A stretch of 64,000 nt of DNA from Tridacna crocea (GCA_943736015.1 OX031059.1:54943159-55007158); one strand, 5' to 3'. Counted from the stretch's first letter, positions 43,540 through 54,771 are shown. Program-made: numbers and translations. Notes: a model not told the origin generated them from the sequence alone.

Positions 43540-43902
43540 CATCCACGGATACCCCGGGGTCTCCCTATTTGCTACGCTACATCGACCCCTGGGACAATTA
43601 GTTGAATTTCCTTCGCTTAACCGCTGGCCGAATGCTGGCTTTTCATTGGTTCCATCATCATTTTGTGATGAGCGAGTGTACTGTACGCTATGACGTTTCG
43701 TATCGATTTTCGGCGGCTCGCTTTACCGCTGGCCGAATGCTGGCTTTTCATTGGTTCTATCATCATTTTGTGATGGGCGAGTGGACTGTACGGTATGACG
43801 TTTCGTATCGATTTTCGGCGGCTGATTCAAAGTTTTATTAGTCAATTGTCCCAGGGTCGATGTAGCGTAGCAAATAGGGAGACCCTGGGGTATCCGAGGA
43901 TG
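43540..43902. mobile_element. Long-TIR element with internal tandem duplication and 9-bp target duplication
   Basis: ~62-bp inverted ends (ATACCCCGGGGTCTCCCTAT, TTTGCTACGCTACATCGACC). Between them are two ~105-bp units (GCTGGCCGAATGCTGGCTTT at ~43621 and ~43731). ATTAAATTT at 43531-43539 and 43903-43911. Long TIRs plus 9-bp duplication suggest a MULE-like or foldback element. Confidence 0.88.
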
Positions 43903-44049
43903 ATTAAATTTTATCTGTGTTCGAAGGTCAGTCTCCGAAATAAATTGATTTTAAAATAAAACTTCAAAATAAATTGATTGAAAACATCATGAAATAATTA
44001 AATGATTATCGAAAGATACTAACAAGTCGTCTCGATTTTTAAAAATCTA

Positions 44050-44185
44050 AGCGACAGACAGACAGACAAGAGAGAGAGAGAGAGAGAGAGAGTCAGACAG
44101 ACAGACAGATACACAAACACTGACAGACAGACAGGCAGATAGACAAGAGAGGGAGAGACAGAGATAGAGACGACAGAGAGACTTT
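44050..44185. repeat. (CAGA)n / (GA)n microsatellite
   Basis: GACAGACAGACAGACAAGAG followed by a pure GA run and more CAGA units. Confidence 0.9.
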
Positions 44186-44334
44186 TTCTTGCCTGCTAAC
44201 TAACATACCTGTTGACTGTTCAGATGTAAATAAGGCGTTTATATAGAACATAAAACTAGGATAAGTCCTAACGTAAAATGACGTATTTAGGCACGCTCCA
44301 ATAAACAACATATATTAAAGAATTACTGTTTCTC

Positions 44335-44450
44335 TGTGAGGATGGGATTTAATGCAAATGCAAAAAGTTTCCACCCATGTCGGCCTTTGCAGGCCAATAT
44401 GAGCCGAAACCTCTTCGCTATCGCTTTCCAGCTTGTGATTCAGCCAGTTT
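44335..44450. mobile_element. Family H element, degenerate
   Basis: TTTAATGCAAATGCAAAAAG start, CCATGTCGGCCTTTGCAGGCC core. Confidence 0.5.
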
Positions 44451-44725
44451 CAGACAAAATGGGCCCATATAAAGAGACAGTTTGCTTGTTATAATGCACC
44501 ATTATGATTCGTTAATCCCTCTTTTCTAAGAGCTCAATTAACATTGTGATTTGTTTAAGCCTTTTTACACTCTAGTTTATTTCAGAATCACTTGAAACTA
44601 GTATAAATGACGCGTTTGAGAATTATTAATTATCTCTTAATTGTTTTGAAAACATTATGGGAAAAGCAACAGAGCAATTAATACTTTATCTACTTTATTC
44701 TCAAAAGCTCTTCAAAACCAGTATG

Positions 44726-44945
44726 TTAACCCGTATCCTGCTTAGTAACTAAAATAAAATGTTCACTTCGATAGTAAAAACCAAAAGATCGGTATTCCAA
44801 AGTTATGTTTCGGGGAATATATATGTATCTCCATATCGGACACCGTAGATCCAAGATCAGACTGCACGTTTTGTGCAGTCTGATCTTGGATCTACGGTGT
44901 CCGCAAAAGGTAAATAAGTCGCGATAAGCAGCCAAAGAGTTTTAA
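44726..44945. mobile_element. Family D element, complete
   Basis: TTAACCCGTATCCTGC start, perfect dyad ATCCAAGATCAGACTGCACG with inverse, TTAA at the right. Confidence 0.88.
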
Positions 44946-45106
44946 AAAAGTCTTATTAATGAGGTAATCGAAAAAAATGACTAATTTCAATTTAATTTCA
45001 TTTTTACCAAGATATCCCTCTGATGAAACCACACTTCACTAACTTTTCAAATGGTTTGCCGAGTATTCGCCAGTCCCACTGAATTTGATAACGAAAAGGT
45101 CGTCTC

Positions 45107-45316
45107 TTAACCCTAAGGCTGCCGTGCGCGAATCTCTGACCTTGTGTGGACAGTGCAGATCAAGATCAGACTGCACAAAACGTGCAGTCTGATCTTGGAT
45201 CTACATTGTCCGGTAAGGTGACCCCGTCTTCAAAAATAAATTTGAAAACAGCAATAATTTGGTTTTTCCATCGGCTTTAAAAGTTTAATTTTACTTGTTT
45301 AGTATGTAAAAGGTTA
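45107..45316. mobile_element. Family D element, complete
   Basis: TTAACCCTAAGGCTGC start; right TTAA 45313-45316 is shared with the next A element. Confidence 0.9.
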
Positions 45317-45541
45317 ACCTATTACCACACAATCCCAACTTTTGACGCCCCTGAGAACGAAGCCTTTTGAAAACACTGTTGGAAAAGGAGAAAATGCTGG
45401 TAACCAGCATTTTCTCCTTTTCTCACAGTGTTTTCTACGCTTTCCTGAACAAATTTCAATTTTTCAGTCACTTTTATTTTGTCGTCTGCAAATGCTTTCA
45501 TTTTGGACCAGTCTAAATTTTCTTTGTGTGGTAAAGGTTAA
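45313..45541 (+). mobile_element. Family A MITE, complete
   Basis: Abuts D by a single TTAA. Confidence 0.92.
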
Positions 45542-46173
45542 TGGTATATCCTGTTATGTAACCTCTTCATTTCCTGGTTACTGGGATAGGCATGATTAGG
45601 TCCGTAATTGTTTGTTTCCTAAATCCCCTTTTCAGTATTTACTGTTACATCTTATGACAAATTTTGTGTTTATATACCCTTACCGAAGTTGAATGAGACT
45701 CGTTTTTGAGTTGAGAAAGCGAAACAATTTAAAAGATGAGGCTTATTAATCACATAATTTTATACGTATAACTAACTTTGTTTTCAGTGTATTACAGTCA
45801 TTACGAATGTTCTTATCTCGCACACGTTTGAGACAAGAAAACATTGCTGTGTTTGGTCAACACGCTGTAAACATACGTCTCATTTCAAGAAAATTGTTGA
45901 CACAGATTTCTCTGCCAAGTCAACTGTGACAACGCTGTTCAAAATATCCATCGTCTCATAAATTCAAAACGAAATCATAATATTCAAGTTTCGTTGGAAC
46001 TATTTTTTGTCTGTGATGCTCATATACCTGCAAAGAAGCGCATTGGTTTCATGTAAATTTCAATATACATATACATATGGCCCTCTGTTTTAACACTTTA
46101 TTAACTATAAGTCTTGAGATAAAGTTATGTGATAAAAAGAGTTCGACAGTCGTTAGCATTTTGAAGAAAATGT
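45542..46173. other. No gene recognised
   Basis: Unique sequence without supported exons. Confidence 0.4.
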
Positions 46174-46403
46174 TTAACTCTTTACCACACAATCCCGACT
46201 TTTTAACGACTCTGTAAAAGAAGCCTTTTGAAAACATTGAGGGAAAAGAAGAAAATGCTGGTAACCAGCATTTTCTTCTTTTCCCAAAATGTTTTCTACC
46301 CTTCCCAAAACAATTTTCAATTTTTCGGTCACCTTTATTTTGTAGCTTGAAATTGTTTTCAATTTGGACCAGTCTAAAATTTTGTCGTTTGGTAAAGAGT
46401 TAA
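46174..46403 (+). mobile_element. Family A MITE, complete
   Basis: Left arm contains the intact internal target CTTTTTAACGACTC that is occupied in the nested pair at 6119. Confidence 0.92.
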
Positions 46404-46696
46404 ATAACCTCATAAAAACGTTATTAATCTCACAAAAGGCTCGTTTAACAACATATCGTCTTGACTCGTTTAATGCCAACTCATGCGAAATCCTGTATAA
46501 TATAATATAGTACACAAAGTGTATTCACATTCTGTTTCGCTTTACAAAACTACGGGAATTATTGTGATAAGTCTTTGTATAAGTGTTACTCCCGAAACTT
46601 CATAGGATGAAAAATTTGAACTTCATGTAGACCTATCCACGAATTCATGTGACAATTTCGCAGCAGACGAATCTGAAAGATAATTTTTGGTCATCA

Positions 46697-46900
46697 TCGA
46701 GTTCAATTAAAAAATGATCTTCTTTCTATCGTTGTTTATCGTTCAATAAATAACAGTTGTGAGTTATGAGGCACAATAAATAATCCACGAGGAAGATAGC
46801 CCCAGTGGTTTATTCATTGCGCCTCATACCTCACATTACGATAAACCACTTGAACGATAAACCACGATAGCAAGAAGATTATTTCGATTCTAACATGAAC
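46697..46900. repeat. Foldback repeat ~200 bp
   Basis: GATCTTCTTTCTATCGTTGTTTATCGTTCAA pairs imperfectly with TTGAACGATAAACCACGATA and following bases; inner arms around GTGAGTTATGAGGC. Confidence 0.75.
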
Positions 46901-47261
46901 GACTATAAATCAAAGGAAAACAAGTTCATACTTAAATAATTTAATATCAGTTGTTTTCATGCAAATTGGCGAGTTCTGATTGGCTGAAAAATTTTTTACA
47001 TAGCTCCATGAAAAAAAATTTTCAGCAGAGCCGGAACTTCTTTTACTTTGCGAGTCCTACACACTGCTTTGCTCCTTTACTTTCATTCTATTGGTTAATT
47101 TTCAGTATTGGGGATCTGAAAACTGCTTCCTTGTTACATTCTTGTGCCATACAAATATTATTAAGGAACTTTAAAAACTCCAACATTAGATTTAAAATTA
47201 AAGAAAATGAATGCAGTTTGAATTATTTCTGCAGGGGGATGTTGTCTGTAATATTATATTA

Positions 47262-47405
47262 TAAGGAATGAAGAGAATTTTATTTTTTTCATGGAGGTAT
47301 GAAAAAAAAAACCCTAATCATACTTTTGTATGAAACCGTCATACAGTGTGATTAGGTTTTTTTTTCATATCTCCATGAAAAAAATAAAATTCTCTTCATT
47401 CCTGA
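47262..47405. repeat. Hairpin ~140 bp
   Basis: AATGAAGAGAATTTTATTTT ... ATGGAGGTATG and inverse, loop near GTATGAAACCGTCATAC. Confidence 0.88.
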
Positions 47406-47691
47406 AATGAAAACGCGGATGCGGACTAAATTCCATTGAATAAGTTACTTTGCATATAGAATAACGTAGATTTTACCACACTTTCGTTGCCTTGTGTTTA
47501 TAGAGCCGAAATCAAGTGCCATGTTAGAATTATACAACTGTTGAGATTTTGATAAAGGGGAAAACTGGTCGGTATGAGCAATTTCTCTTATGTCATGGTA
47601 TTTTCTTCTTTAAACTTGAGTAACCTACAGCAAAAAATAGGAAAAGAAAGCCTTCGGCAGGAGGTAATAGATATGGTTTCTTTTCTTAATA

Positions 47692-47974
47692 TATGAGCCA
47701 TGCTCTGTGAAAAGGGGGCTTAATGCATCTGCGAAAAGTATCGACCCAGGTCAGCCTGCGCAGACCGCGCAGGCTGACCTGGGTCAAAATTTTTCGCTCC
47801 AAGTCAATTTTCTGTATGTCAAAGGACCTTGGTAGATCTCTACCTCATGATTCCGTAAATTGTTAAACAAAACAGACTTAGGGGATACATTATACTTTGA
47901 TGCCTTGCTTGGTATCATGCATTACGGCGATGCATTAAGCCCCCTTTTGCTAGAGCATGGCTCATACAGAGTGG
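47692..47974. mobile_element. Family H element, full length
   Basis: Inverted ends ATGAGCCATGCTCTGTGAAA / GCTAGAGCATGGCTCAT about 37 bp long show the true extent of H. Core is a perfect GACCCAGGTCAGCCTGCGCA dyad. Confidence 0.88.
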
Positions 47975-47987
47975 ACTTTAAACAGAT

Positions 47988-48258
47988 AATATCGTCGGTG
48001 TACTTCCAAAAACCTCGTAACTACAGCACTAATAATTACCTATCTGTACCAAGAAATTATTAGAGATCTAATTGAGAGACAGGTTTTTTCAAAAACATTC
48101 TACAAAAGTTGGCAAAAATTTAACAACCAATCTGAAACCGGATCGGATTTATACAGATATCACGCAAACTAGCATTTCCTCAGATGTTGGAACTCCGTCT
48201 TTGTGACCTCGTTACAAGCTGTAGTTACGAGGTTTTAAAAGTACACTGACGATATACG
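47988..48258. mobile_element. Family F element with ~180-bp interior
   Basis: The F arms (CGTCGGTGTACTTCCAAAAA, CTCGTAACTACAGC and inverse) are separated by unique DNA, whereas the other four copies are bare hairpins. Lies just downstream of claudin exon 3. Confidence 0.8.
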
Positions 48259-48345
48259 TCTTCCATGGTTGTCTAAAGAAAGATGATCTCCACACTCCAT
48301 ATCACTGTTCTTTGCTGAGCTGAATTGCAAAATGGAATAAGACTT

Positions 48346-48593
48346 TCAAACTTTCGTTGGTTGCGGCATATCTGTCATGTCTTTGTATTCCAGTAGGAAA
48401 AATATGAAGCTGATGAAATTCACAAGGGAGGCAATTATTGCTAAAATTAGCGCCCAGCCGATTTCGTAGTTTCCCGCCACCACGGTGCCCCTCAGATAGT
48501 ATTGGTAGATGACATCCGGGTTACGCTTCAGTTCGGTCAGGTGATCTTTGCCTTTGAGTCCCATAACAACAACAGCCATGGCTATCATACAAG
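48346..48593 (-). CDS. PMP22/claudin-like tetraspan protein, exon 3 and stop
   Basis: Acceptor TTTTGCAG is followed by CT, which completes an Ala codon, then CMIAMAVVVMGLKG, the second half of transmembrane segment 3. The second extracellular loop (GTVVAGNYEIG) and segment 4 (WALILAIIASLVNFISFIFF) follow, then a short cytoplasmic tail ending MPQPTKV and stop TGA 48348-48346. Exons 1-3 join in frame: 193+150+248 nt = 197 codons including stop. An A-family MITE ends only 13 bases upstream of this exon and supplies part of the branch-point region. A decayed duplicate of the exon is at 31039-31284. Confidence 0.88.
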
Positions 48594-48606
48594 CTGCAAA
48601 ATAAGA

Positions 48607-48832
48607 TTAACCCTTTCCCAAACAAGCCATTGTTTTTACGTGTCTGCAGTACAAGTCTTTTGAAAACACTGTGGGAAAAGGAGAAATTGCTCGTTACGAG
48701 CAATTTCTCCTTTTCCCAGTGTTTTCTACCCTTTTTGAGAACTTTCAGCAATTTTCGCCAAATTTAAAATTGTAGTCTGCAAACCCTTTCGGTTTGGAAG
48801 GGTCCAAAATTTGTTGTTTGGGAAAGGGTTAG
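48607..48832 (+). mobile_element. Family A MITE at the claudin exon 3 acceptor
   Basis: GCTCGTTACGAGC core subfamily. Its TTAA 48607-48610 is 13 bases from the exon 3 boundary at 48593; on the gene strand the sequence reads GGGTTAATCTTATTTTGCAG. Confidence 0.92.
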
Positions 48833-48859
48833 ATGCATGAACCACTCTATGATCAAAAA

Positions 48860-49042
48860 AAAGTTTTTGCCAAACAACAAAATTTTAGACTTCTTCAAAT
48901 TAAAAACCTTGGCGGAAAATGACTATAATAAGGCTAAAACGCTGGATTTCCTTTTTTGTCGAAAAAAATGCACGAAAAGGAAAAAAAAAAATGCTGGTTA
49001 CGAGGAACTTTGAAAACGGGATTGTTTGGTAAAAGATTTCGA
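48860..49042 (-). mobile_element. Family A, degenerate
   Basis: CAAACAACAAAATTTTAGAC start and GGGATTGTTTGGTAAAAG end; core decayed. Confidence 0.7.
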
Positions 49043-49084
49043 AATATGCATTGTACAATGTAAGTCATTGCATAAATTGAATCT

Positions 49085-49235
49085 ACTTTGTCTGAAAACT
49101 GATTGGATCATGAGGTAGAACGGCCATTTGACTTGTGCAAAGAATGTTCCAACATCAAATACCTTCGACCAATGCCAGCCTGCGTGGACTGTGTAAGTAC
49201 GGCAATGGTCGATACTCTTAGCAGATACACCAACC
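49085..49235. mobile_element. Family H, degenerate
   Basis: GATCATGAGGTAGAACGGCC and CTTCGACCAATGCCAGCC. Confidence 0.6.
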
Positions 49236-49394
49236 CTTTGGGCCGCTAAGCGCAACTTGCCAGTCTTTTGCAGATAGTTTTGATCAAGATCAGATGGCAA
49301 AGAACGTGCTGTTTGATCTTTGATCTACTCTGTCCGATAAAGTGGTATTTTCCCCAAAACCTACATTGAAAATGCATCATTCAGGTTTTTAAAA
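49236..49394. mobile_element. Family D, degenerate
   Basis: TTTTGCAGATAGTTTTGATC and GATCTTTGATCTACTCTGTC. Confidence 0.65.
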
Positions 49395-50145
49395 TGGCTT
49401 GAAAGTTTTTGGGGTATTCGTTAAAGACAATACCACTATAGATTCAATATTGAATTTTGAAGACTATGTATCGTATTTTGTGCAAAACTGAAGGGAATAA
49501 ATCCAATTAAGCTCTTTTTTTAGGCAAACGAGGTCTGTAGCACTAAGATATGTAATTCAAAATGGTATGTTGAAGTACGCTGAGTGAAGTCATCTATCTT
49601 GGAAATGCTAAAAACTGAAATTAGCTTCACTTGCTCATAGCCTTCTATTGGCGCAATAATACAAAATTTGTCCACTGATCGCTTGGTTCTCGCCCTTTTC
49701 ATTCCAAAAACAAGATCCTCCCATGGTTTGTTCATCCCATGATTGCGCTCTACTCCATTTAGTTTGGCAAAAATATTTATAGATCGAAATAATTGATTGC
49801 AATGTTGGGACTTAAATGTTAACTAGGAAAGATATTTCAAAATCATAGTTTGTATTACATACTGAATTCATTCGATATACTCACATGGTTTCTCTCGCTA
49901 TCCATCATGCATCATACTGTCAAGGGGCGTTACTCCTAACTATTCCTAATCATCAAAGGGAGACCAAGAATACAAAAAATGACTTTGTCATGAGCAATTT
50001 CCCTTCAACCAAAAGAAGGTATTAATTTTCAAGCAAATTTTTGAATAATATTTCTCGTTTCTTTCAAATTACCGGTATTAATTGAACACAATGGGCTCCT
50101 TGACAAATACCACTTCAGTGTTCTCAATGCTTTGATTTTTAAGCT
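49395..50145 (+). repeat. Family O interspersed repeat
   Basis: Parallel to 2450-3140; contains short plus- and minus-strand frames that are not conserved. Confidence 0.7.
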
Positions 50146-51370
50146 TATTCAGCATGAGGGTTCAAACACCTAAGCGGGCATGACTCAAAGTTTTGGGCCG
50201 CATGTTATTTTATGTAAATCTAAATGAACTCTTTACCAAGCGATGTTGCGATTAATCATTCAATGGTAGAAATATTGTGGAAAAAGCTTTATTTCCCCGA
50301 GTTGTTAAAACACGTGTTTGTGTGATTCAGTATTAAAAAGGTTGGTGTACATTCTGCGCAGACAGATCTAAATCCATCCAGCCCACACCACATTTTAATT
50401 CATTAACTGCAAAACACAAAATAATGCCCAGAGGACGTATGGTGTAACAAGTTTATTGATGCAATAAATAACTTAACCCATTAGACTACTGTAAAGGCTT
50501 TTTAGGTCTACCAAAAAACGTTTTAAATTATACAAGGAGCTTTTATGTCGTAAATCAAAACACCCGAATAAATGCTACCATGATTTCTTTTTCTTTGCAA
50601 TCATTTGAAACGGTACACTTAGACAATCTGTGGGCGTTCGAATAATATGATGGCCATTTCGCTTTATGCAACTCTGTCGTTTTTATTACATCAGATGTGA
50701 CGGCATCGCACTGACTTGAAATTTGTAATCGACACAATCAATTGATCAAGTGACCATTGCACAGGTCTTTGCGAAACTCTGGTGTGAATCCTAAAAATAT
50801 CTGAAGCTACTTAATAAATAGTTTATTTTTAATTACTTCTGCATTTCATCGTAATCGATTATTTGCCAGCTATCGCTTTACCTTGGTGCTCTCTCTCTCT
50901 CTCTCTCTCTCTCTGTATACGTTTTTTGAGAAAGAAGCCATTCTTCTGTAACACACGTTGGCCTAAGGGGCAAGTCGAATTAATGCAGTGTTCCAGCACT
51001 GCGATTCGCTTAAAGTAATGGTTAAATTAACGATCTAGTATTGTCTAAAGTCCTGTTTTTCTTCCCGTATCTTAAAATGGCAATGGTGTTCACAGAAGAA
51101 TGAGACATTTTCTGCAGAGAGGTAAACTAAGAACGAAATCTTTTGGGACGAATACTTATTACATTGAAACAACAGACATCTTGGAAAAGACCTTGTATGT
51201 CGCGTGACAAGACTGCGTGATGCGGATTGGTTGTTGGTCGTTTGGGATTGTCTGAACTTCCATGGAATTTCCGGATTAGACTAGAGCGTGCTTCCTCGTT
51301 TTGTACATTAATGTCATGGTTTAAAACCTCAGTTCTGAAATGAACCATCCGCTGAAAAGCGCGACTCGCC
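50146..51370. other. Mostly unexplained intronic DNA
   Basis: (CT)n at 50889-50914. A minus-strand frame at 51127-51360 (HDINVQNEEARSSLIRKFHG) looks protein-like but lacks clear splice sites and family; it could be an old gene fragment. Confidence 0.35.
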
Positions 51371-51399
51371 GAACCCTGATACCCCAGTCGATAGCGTAA

Positions 51400-51480
51400 G
51401 GAACTCAAGAACAGGAGGCCGCTGTTTCAATCCCCGGCTCGGCCAGTCTTCTTCCGAGGACTGATAACAGACAGGATTCT
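51400..51480 (+). mobile_element. SINE fragment
   Basis: GGAACTCAAGAACAGGAG and TTTCAATCCCCGGCTCGGC match the head of the SINE at 10283. Confidence 0.6.
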
Positions 51481-51489
51481 TTCCTATCT

Positions 51490-52081
51490 GTTCGCATGGG
51501 TTCGAATCCCACTAGATGCGGCTTCTATTTCAGCTATACATTTGTTACGAACCTTCATATTCGTAAGACTAATAACTAGAAATTGAAACAATGTATTTGC
51601 AGATCCTTGACACGACATCGGAATACGGTAAAGCCAGGCTATAATTGATGCATCGTGTATGTTTAGGTGTATCCGTATTCTAGACACGTCTCAAATCATA
51701 AATCATATTGATTTCGTGTTTCGGAAATGGTAAAATTTCATGTGGCGGGAAAAGGCTTCCGTAGTAATTACATAAGAAAAACTACTGAGGAAAGCAATTC
51801 GCTTCCTAAAACTAGACATATTTTGTCTTTATCAATACACTAAAATCCCTCAAGATCGTCCCAAAAGAGAAATATCCGGCTATCAAGTTTTTGTTACAAA
51901 TAGGAAAGCATTTTGGTGGTGGAACATCCCGTGAAAAATTCGATTCTGATGGGTCTGATTACTTCTTAGTAAACATGTTTTCTTGAGTAAATACCGAACG
52001 GTACCGAGGAGGTCGATATTGTTGATTCGGAGGTCCACTTATTCTTGGGGTATATTTAGCCCGCCAAAAGTTTCTTTTTTA
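51490..52081. other. No gene recognised
   Basis: Unique intronic DNA. Confidence 0.4.
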
Positions 52082-52308
52082 TTAACCCTTTACCAAACAA
52101 GCCCTAGTTTTACGACCCTGAAATAGAAGCCTTTTGAAAACATTGTAGGAAAAGGAGAAAATGCTGGTAACCAGCATTTTCTCCTTTTCCCACAATGTTT
52201 TTCTACCCTTCTTAAACAAATTTCAAATTTTCAGCCACATTTATTTTGTCGTTTGCAAATGCTTTTGATTTGGACAAGCTTAAAATAATGTCGTTTGGTT
52301 CTGACTTA
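52082..52308 (+). mobile_element. Family A MITE, complete
   Basis: TTAA at both ends. Confidence 0.92.
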
Positions 52309-52507
52309 AATCTTTACCAGCCATAGAAAAAGTAGAATAGTCCAAACGGAAAACGCTTGCGGGTGATACCATGAATGTAACGAAAAAAAAATAAATAAAT
52401 AAGATTTGGTGACAAAATATTTAAAAAAAATCGGGGTAAAAGAGAAAAGCGCCTCTGGGTTACGAGCCCATGTTGCACAGCTAGGCCACGTAGGACTCTT
52501 TAGTGTC

Positions 52508-52705
52508 GGTAACCTGTATCCAGCTATATAACTAAACTAGAACTTTCAAATTTTGCTTCGTCAAAGTTATATTTTGGGGAATAATATCTCCTTAGCGGAC
52601 AATGTACATCCAAGATCAGACTGCATGCACGTTCTGTGCAGTCTGATCTTGATCTATACGGTCCGCAAAATGTCGGTGAGTTGCTCTCAGCAGCCTAAAG
52701 GTTAA
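52508..52705. mobile_element. Family D element
   Basis: TCCAAGATCAGACTGCATGC core with inverse; ends CAGCCTAAAGGTTAA. Confidence 0.82.
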
Positions 52706-52744
52706 AATTCGCGATTGTGTTGCAACTGGTTGAAGTTCTTTAAG

Positions 52745-53285
52745 GCACTAAATTTTATTCTAAAGAACATACATAAAAAATCAAAGCGTTGAGAACGCTA
52801 AAGTGGTATTTGTGAAAGAACACACTGTGAGGAATTAATAATTTGAGAGAGAAAGAGACATAATTTTCAAATATTGGCTTTAAAATCAATATACAAAGCA
52901 AATGAATACCTTTTCGGCTGAAGGGAGAGTACTCATGACAAAGGTTGAATTGTTTGTGTATTAGTGGTATCCCTTTGATCATTAGGTGGAGTCAGGATTA
53001 ACGTTCCTTAACAGAAGGATGGACACATAACTGTGTGAATATATCGAATAAAATGAAGTATCCGAAAACTATAATATTGAAATATCTTTTAACGTTAACA
53101 TTTAATTCCCACCATTACAATCAATTATTTCGATCTATAAATATTCATGCCCAATCAAATGGAGTAGCGCGAAATCATAGGATGAACAAGCAATGGGACG
53201 AAATGGCCATGTAACGAAAAAACCCAGGTCCAGGCGATCAGATGACAAATTTAGTATTATTGCGCAAATAGAAGGCTAAAAGCGA
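52745..53285 (-). repeat. Family O interspersed repeat, inverted copy
   Basis: AAATCAAAGCGTTGAGAACG start equals the inverse of the end of the other two copies. Confidence 0.7.
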
Positions 53286-53345
53286 GTGAAGCTATTTTCA
53301 ATAAAAAAATATAGGCATATATCACAAAAAATCGTAAACTTTTAC

Positions 53346-53495
53346 CTGAAGTAAATGTTAACAATGAAATGACAATCAGGGCTATTCGAGATCTGTGCAC
53401 ACAACGTAGGATAAATGAGGCCACAAGGATACAGCTACATACGATGTAACAGAGGAGCGATATGATGCAAAACGCCTGGGCGGAACGCACAAAGT
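53346..53495 (-). CDS. PMP22/claudin-like tetraspan protein, exon 2
   Basis: A long pyrimidine tract and TTTCAG precede the exon; G from exon 1 plus AC completes an Asp codon, then FVRSAQAF. The exon codes for transmembrane segment 2 (AQAFCIISLLCYIVCSCILV), a short basic cytoplasmic loop (RCVHRSR) and the first half of segment 3 (IALIVISLLTFTSG). It ends in phase 1 at donor TTCAG|GTAAAAGT (GT at 53345-53344). At 150 nt it is symmetric (phase 1 at both ends), so skipping it would keep the frame but remove two membrane segments. Confidence 0.88.
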
Positions 53496-54108
53496 CTGAA
53501 ACAAACAGAAAGAGTGATATTTAGATCTTTCAGCTTTAAATACAGGGTGATTCATAATATCTGATACAGTTTCAATCCTGGGTCTTTTTTTTTTCTGTCA
53601 GCACAAACCTTGTTATTATTTATGTCACAATACTTGACGATAATTACTTGTTCAAGGCTGTGGTGAATCATATCGCCCCGAAGGCGAGGTTGCGACATGA
53701 TTCACCATAGCTGTGAACAAGTTTCCAAGTCCCCTGCCCCCTGACCGTACAATGAATTAATTATACTGCAAAGGTTTACCATTCCAACGCTTATTAAGCG
53801 AGTTTTACCTTTTTTGGGGAGGGGCGTGTTAAAAAAATGAGTACACTGACGAAGTAGAATTCCCTTCTGGGAGATCCAATTCAATGAAAACTGACGTCAC
53901 TGAAACCTTGGTAATACGTGCTAAAACGAGCAGCTTGGCGCATAATCTTGATGTTAATCTTGATCAATGGCGCCATTTTGAATGTTGTGTTGCGAGTGTA
54001 GTCATGTATACGGGGCTTACGAAAGTGTACATGATATATATGTTCGGGTATATTATCCAATCAGATCACGAGAAATTTCTTTGCAGTATAATAAGGCGGC
54101 ATCCTTAC
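53496..54108 (-). other. Intron 1 of the claudin-like gene, largely a B+C composite repeat
   Basis: 613 bp with GTAAGG donor and TTTCAG acceptor. The B+C composite occupies 53646-54093, starting 14 bases after the donor; the remaining 150 bases are unique. Confidence 0.75.
53646..54093. mobile_element. B+C composite element, inverted copy
   Basis: C hairpin 53646-53753 (left arm shortened), junction CTGACCGTACAATGAATT, then B to GCAGTATAATAA. One TGACGTCA is conserved with 18727-19231. Confidence 0.8.
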
Positions 54109-54301
54109 CCGGTATCACGTGCCACGACTCGCAAACCCATTCCTTGTTCACGTGCACCTTGTAGCATTCCTTCCATAAAGAGATCGTAAATTCGTCGGAC
54201 AGTCCTTGCCATGCTGTACTCGATATCGATACTAGGTAGAGGACCACACCAAGGGCAAACGTTGCCAAGGCAACTACTAAGAAAAACGATGAATTACCCA
54301 T
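54109..54301 (-). CDS. PMP22/claudin-like tetraspan protein, exon 1
   Basis: First coding exon: ATG at 54301-54299, then 64 codons plus one base. Residues about 6-27 form transmembrane segment 1 (FFLVVALATFALGVVLYLV). The first extracellular loop has W31, L42-W43, C46 and C57, matching the W-LW-C-C signature of the PMP22/EMP/claudin superfamily. The donor CCGG|GTAAGG is at 54108-54107 (phase 1). Together with exons 2 and 3 the protein is 196 residues, the usual size for the family. Such proteins sit in the plasma membrane or in junctions; whether this is a true claudin or a PMP22/LIM2-type protein cannot be decided here. Confidence 0.88.
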
Positions 54302-54348
54302 TCTTCGTTCCTGAAGGATTTCTGAAAATAGAACAGTAAAACTTGGTC

Positions 54349-54443
54349 ATCGTCGGTTTAGCTCTAAAACGTCGTAACTATAAACAGCTTTAAACAAGCT
54401 TTAAACAAGCTGTAGTTACGGAGTTTTTGAAGTAAACCGACGG
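54349..54443. mobile_element. Family F hairpin element
   Basis: CGTCGGTTTAGCTCTAAAAC with inverse; small duplication (CTTTAAACAAG twice) at the loop. Confidence 0.8.
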
Positions 54444-54649
54444 CATTTCCTTTTATGGTAAAAAAAGTAATGATAATGATAACAATTTGATTTTTGTTCC
54501 TTCTTTTTTTTTTTTCATTTTGCCATGACATCGAAACCGTTCATCGATTCGTATGTTAAATTGTCATTGAAGTACATTGTACCTGTTCGTTTTCGGAAAG
54601 AAAACCTCTTTTTTTTTTCCTTTAATTCTTTTGGAAGCTACACAAATAA

Positions 54650-54771
54650 AGACTAAATCATGGGATGAACTGGTCCATAGAGAAACAGAAAACTGACTGA
54701 TAGCAAAAATGTTCTGTGCAGATAAACTTTTTGTAGATGCATTAGGGCCGTCTTTTCACAAAGCATGGCTT
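54650..54771. mobile_element. Family H, core deleted
   Basis: ATCATGGGATGAACTGGTCC and GATGCATTAGGGCCGTC ends flank a missing dyad. Confidence 0.6.

Larger units (their letters stand above)
48594..53345 (-). other. Intron 2 of the claudin-like gene
   Basis: About 4.75 kb with GTAAAAGT donor and TTTTGCAG acceptor. It contains two O-family repeats, three A copies, two D copies, an H copy and a SINE fragment; 50146-51370 is mostly unexplained sequence with a (CT)n run. Confidence 0.75.

Noticed and set aside
43602-43841. 79-codon frame with a repeated LTAGRMLAFHWF block
   Set aside because: The repetition comes from the tandem units of the long-TIR element; no evidence of a protein family.
49520-49735. 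71-codon frame in family O
   Set aside because: Not conserved in the copies at 2450 and 52745.
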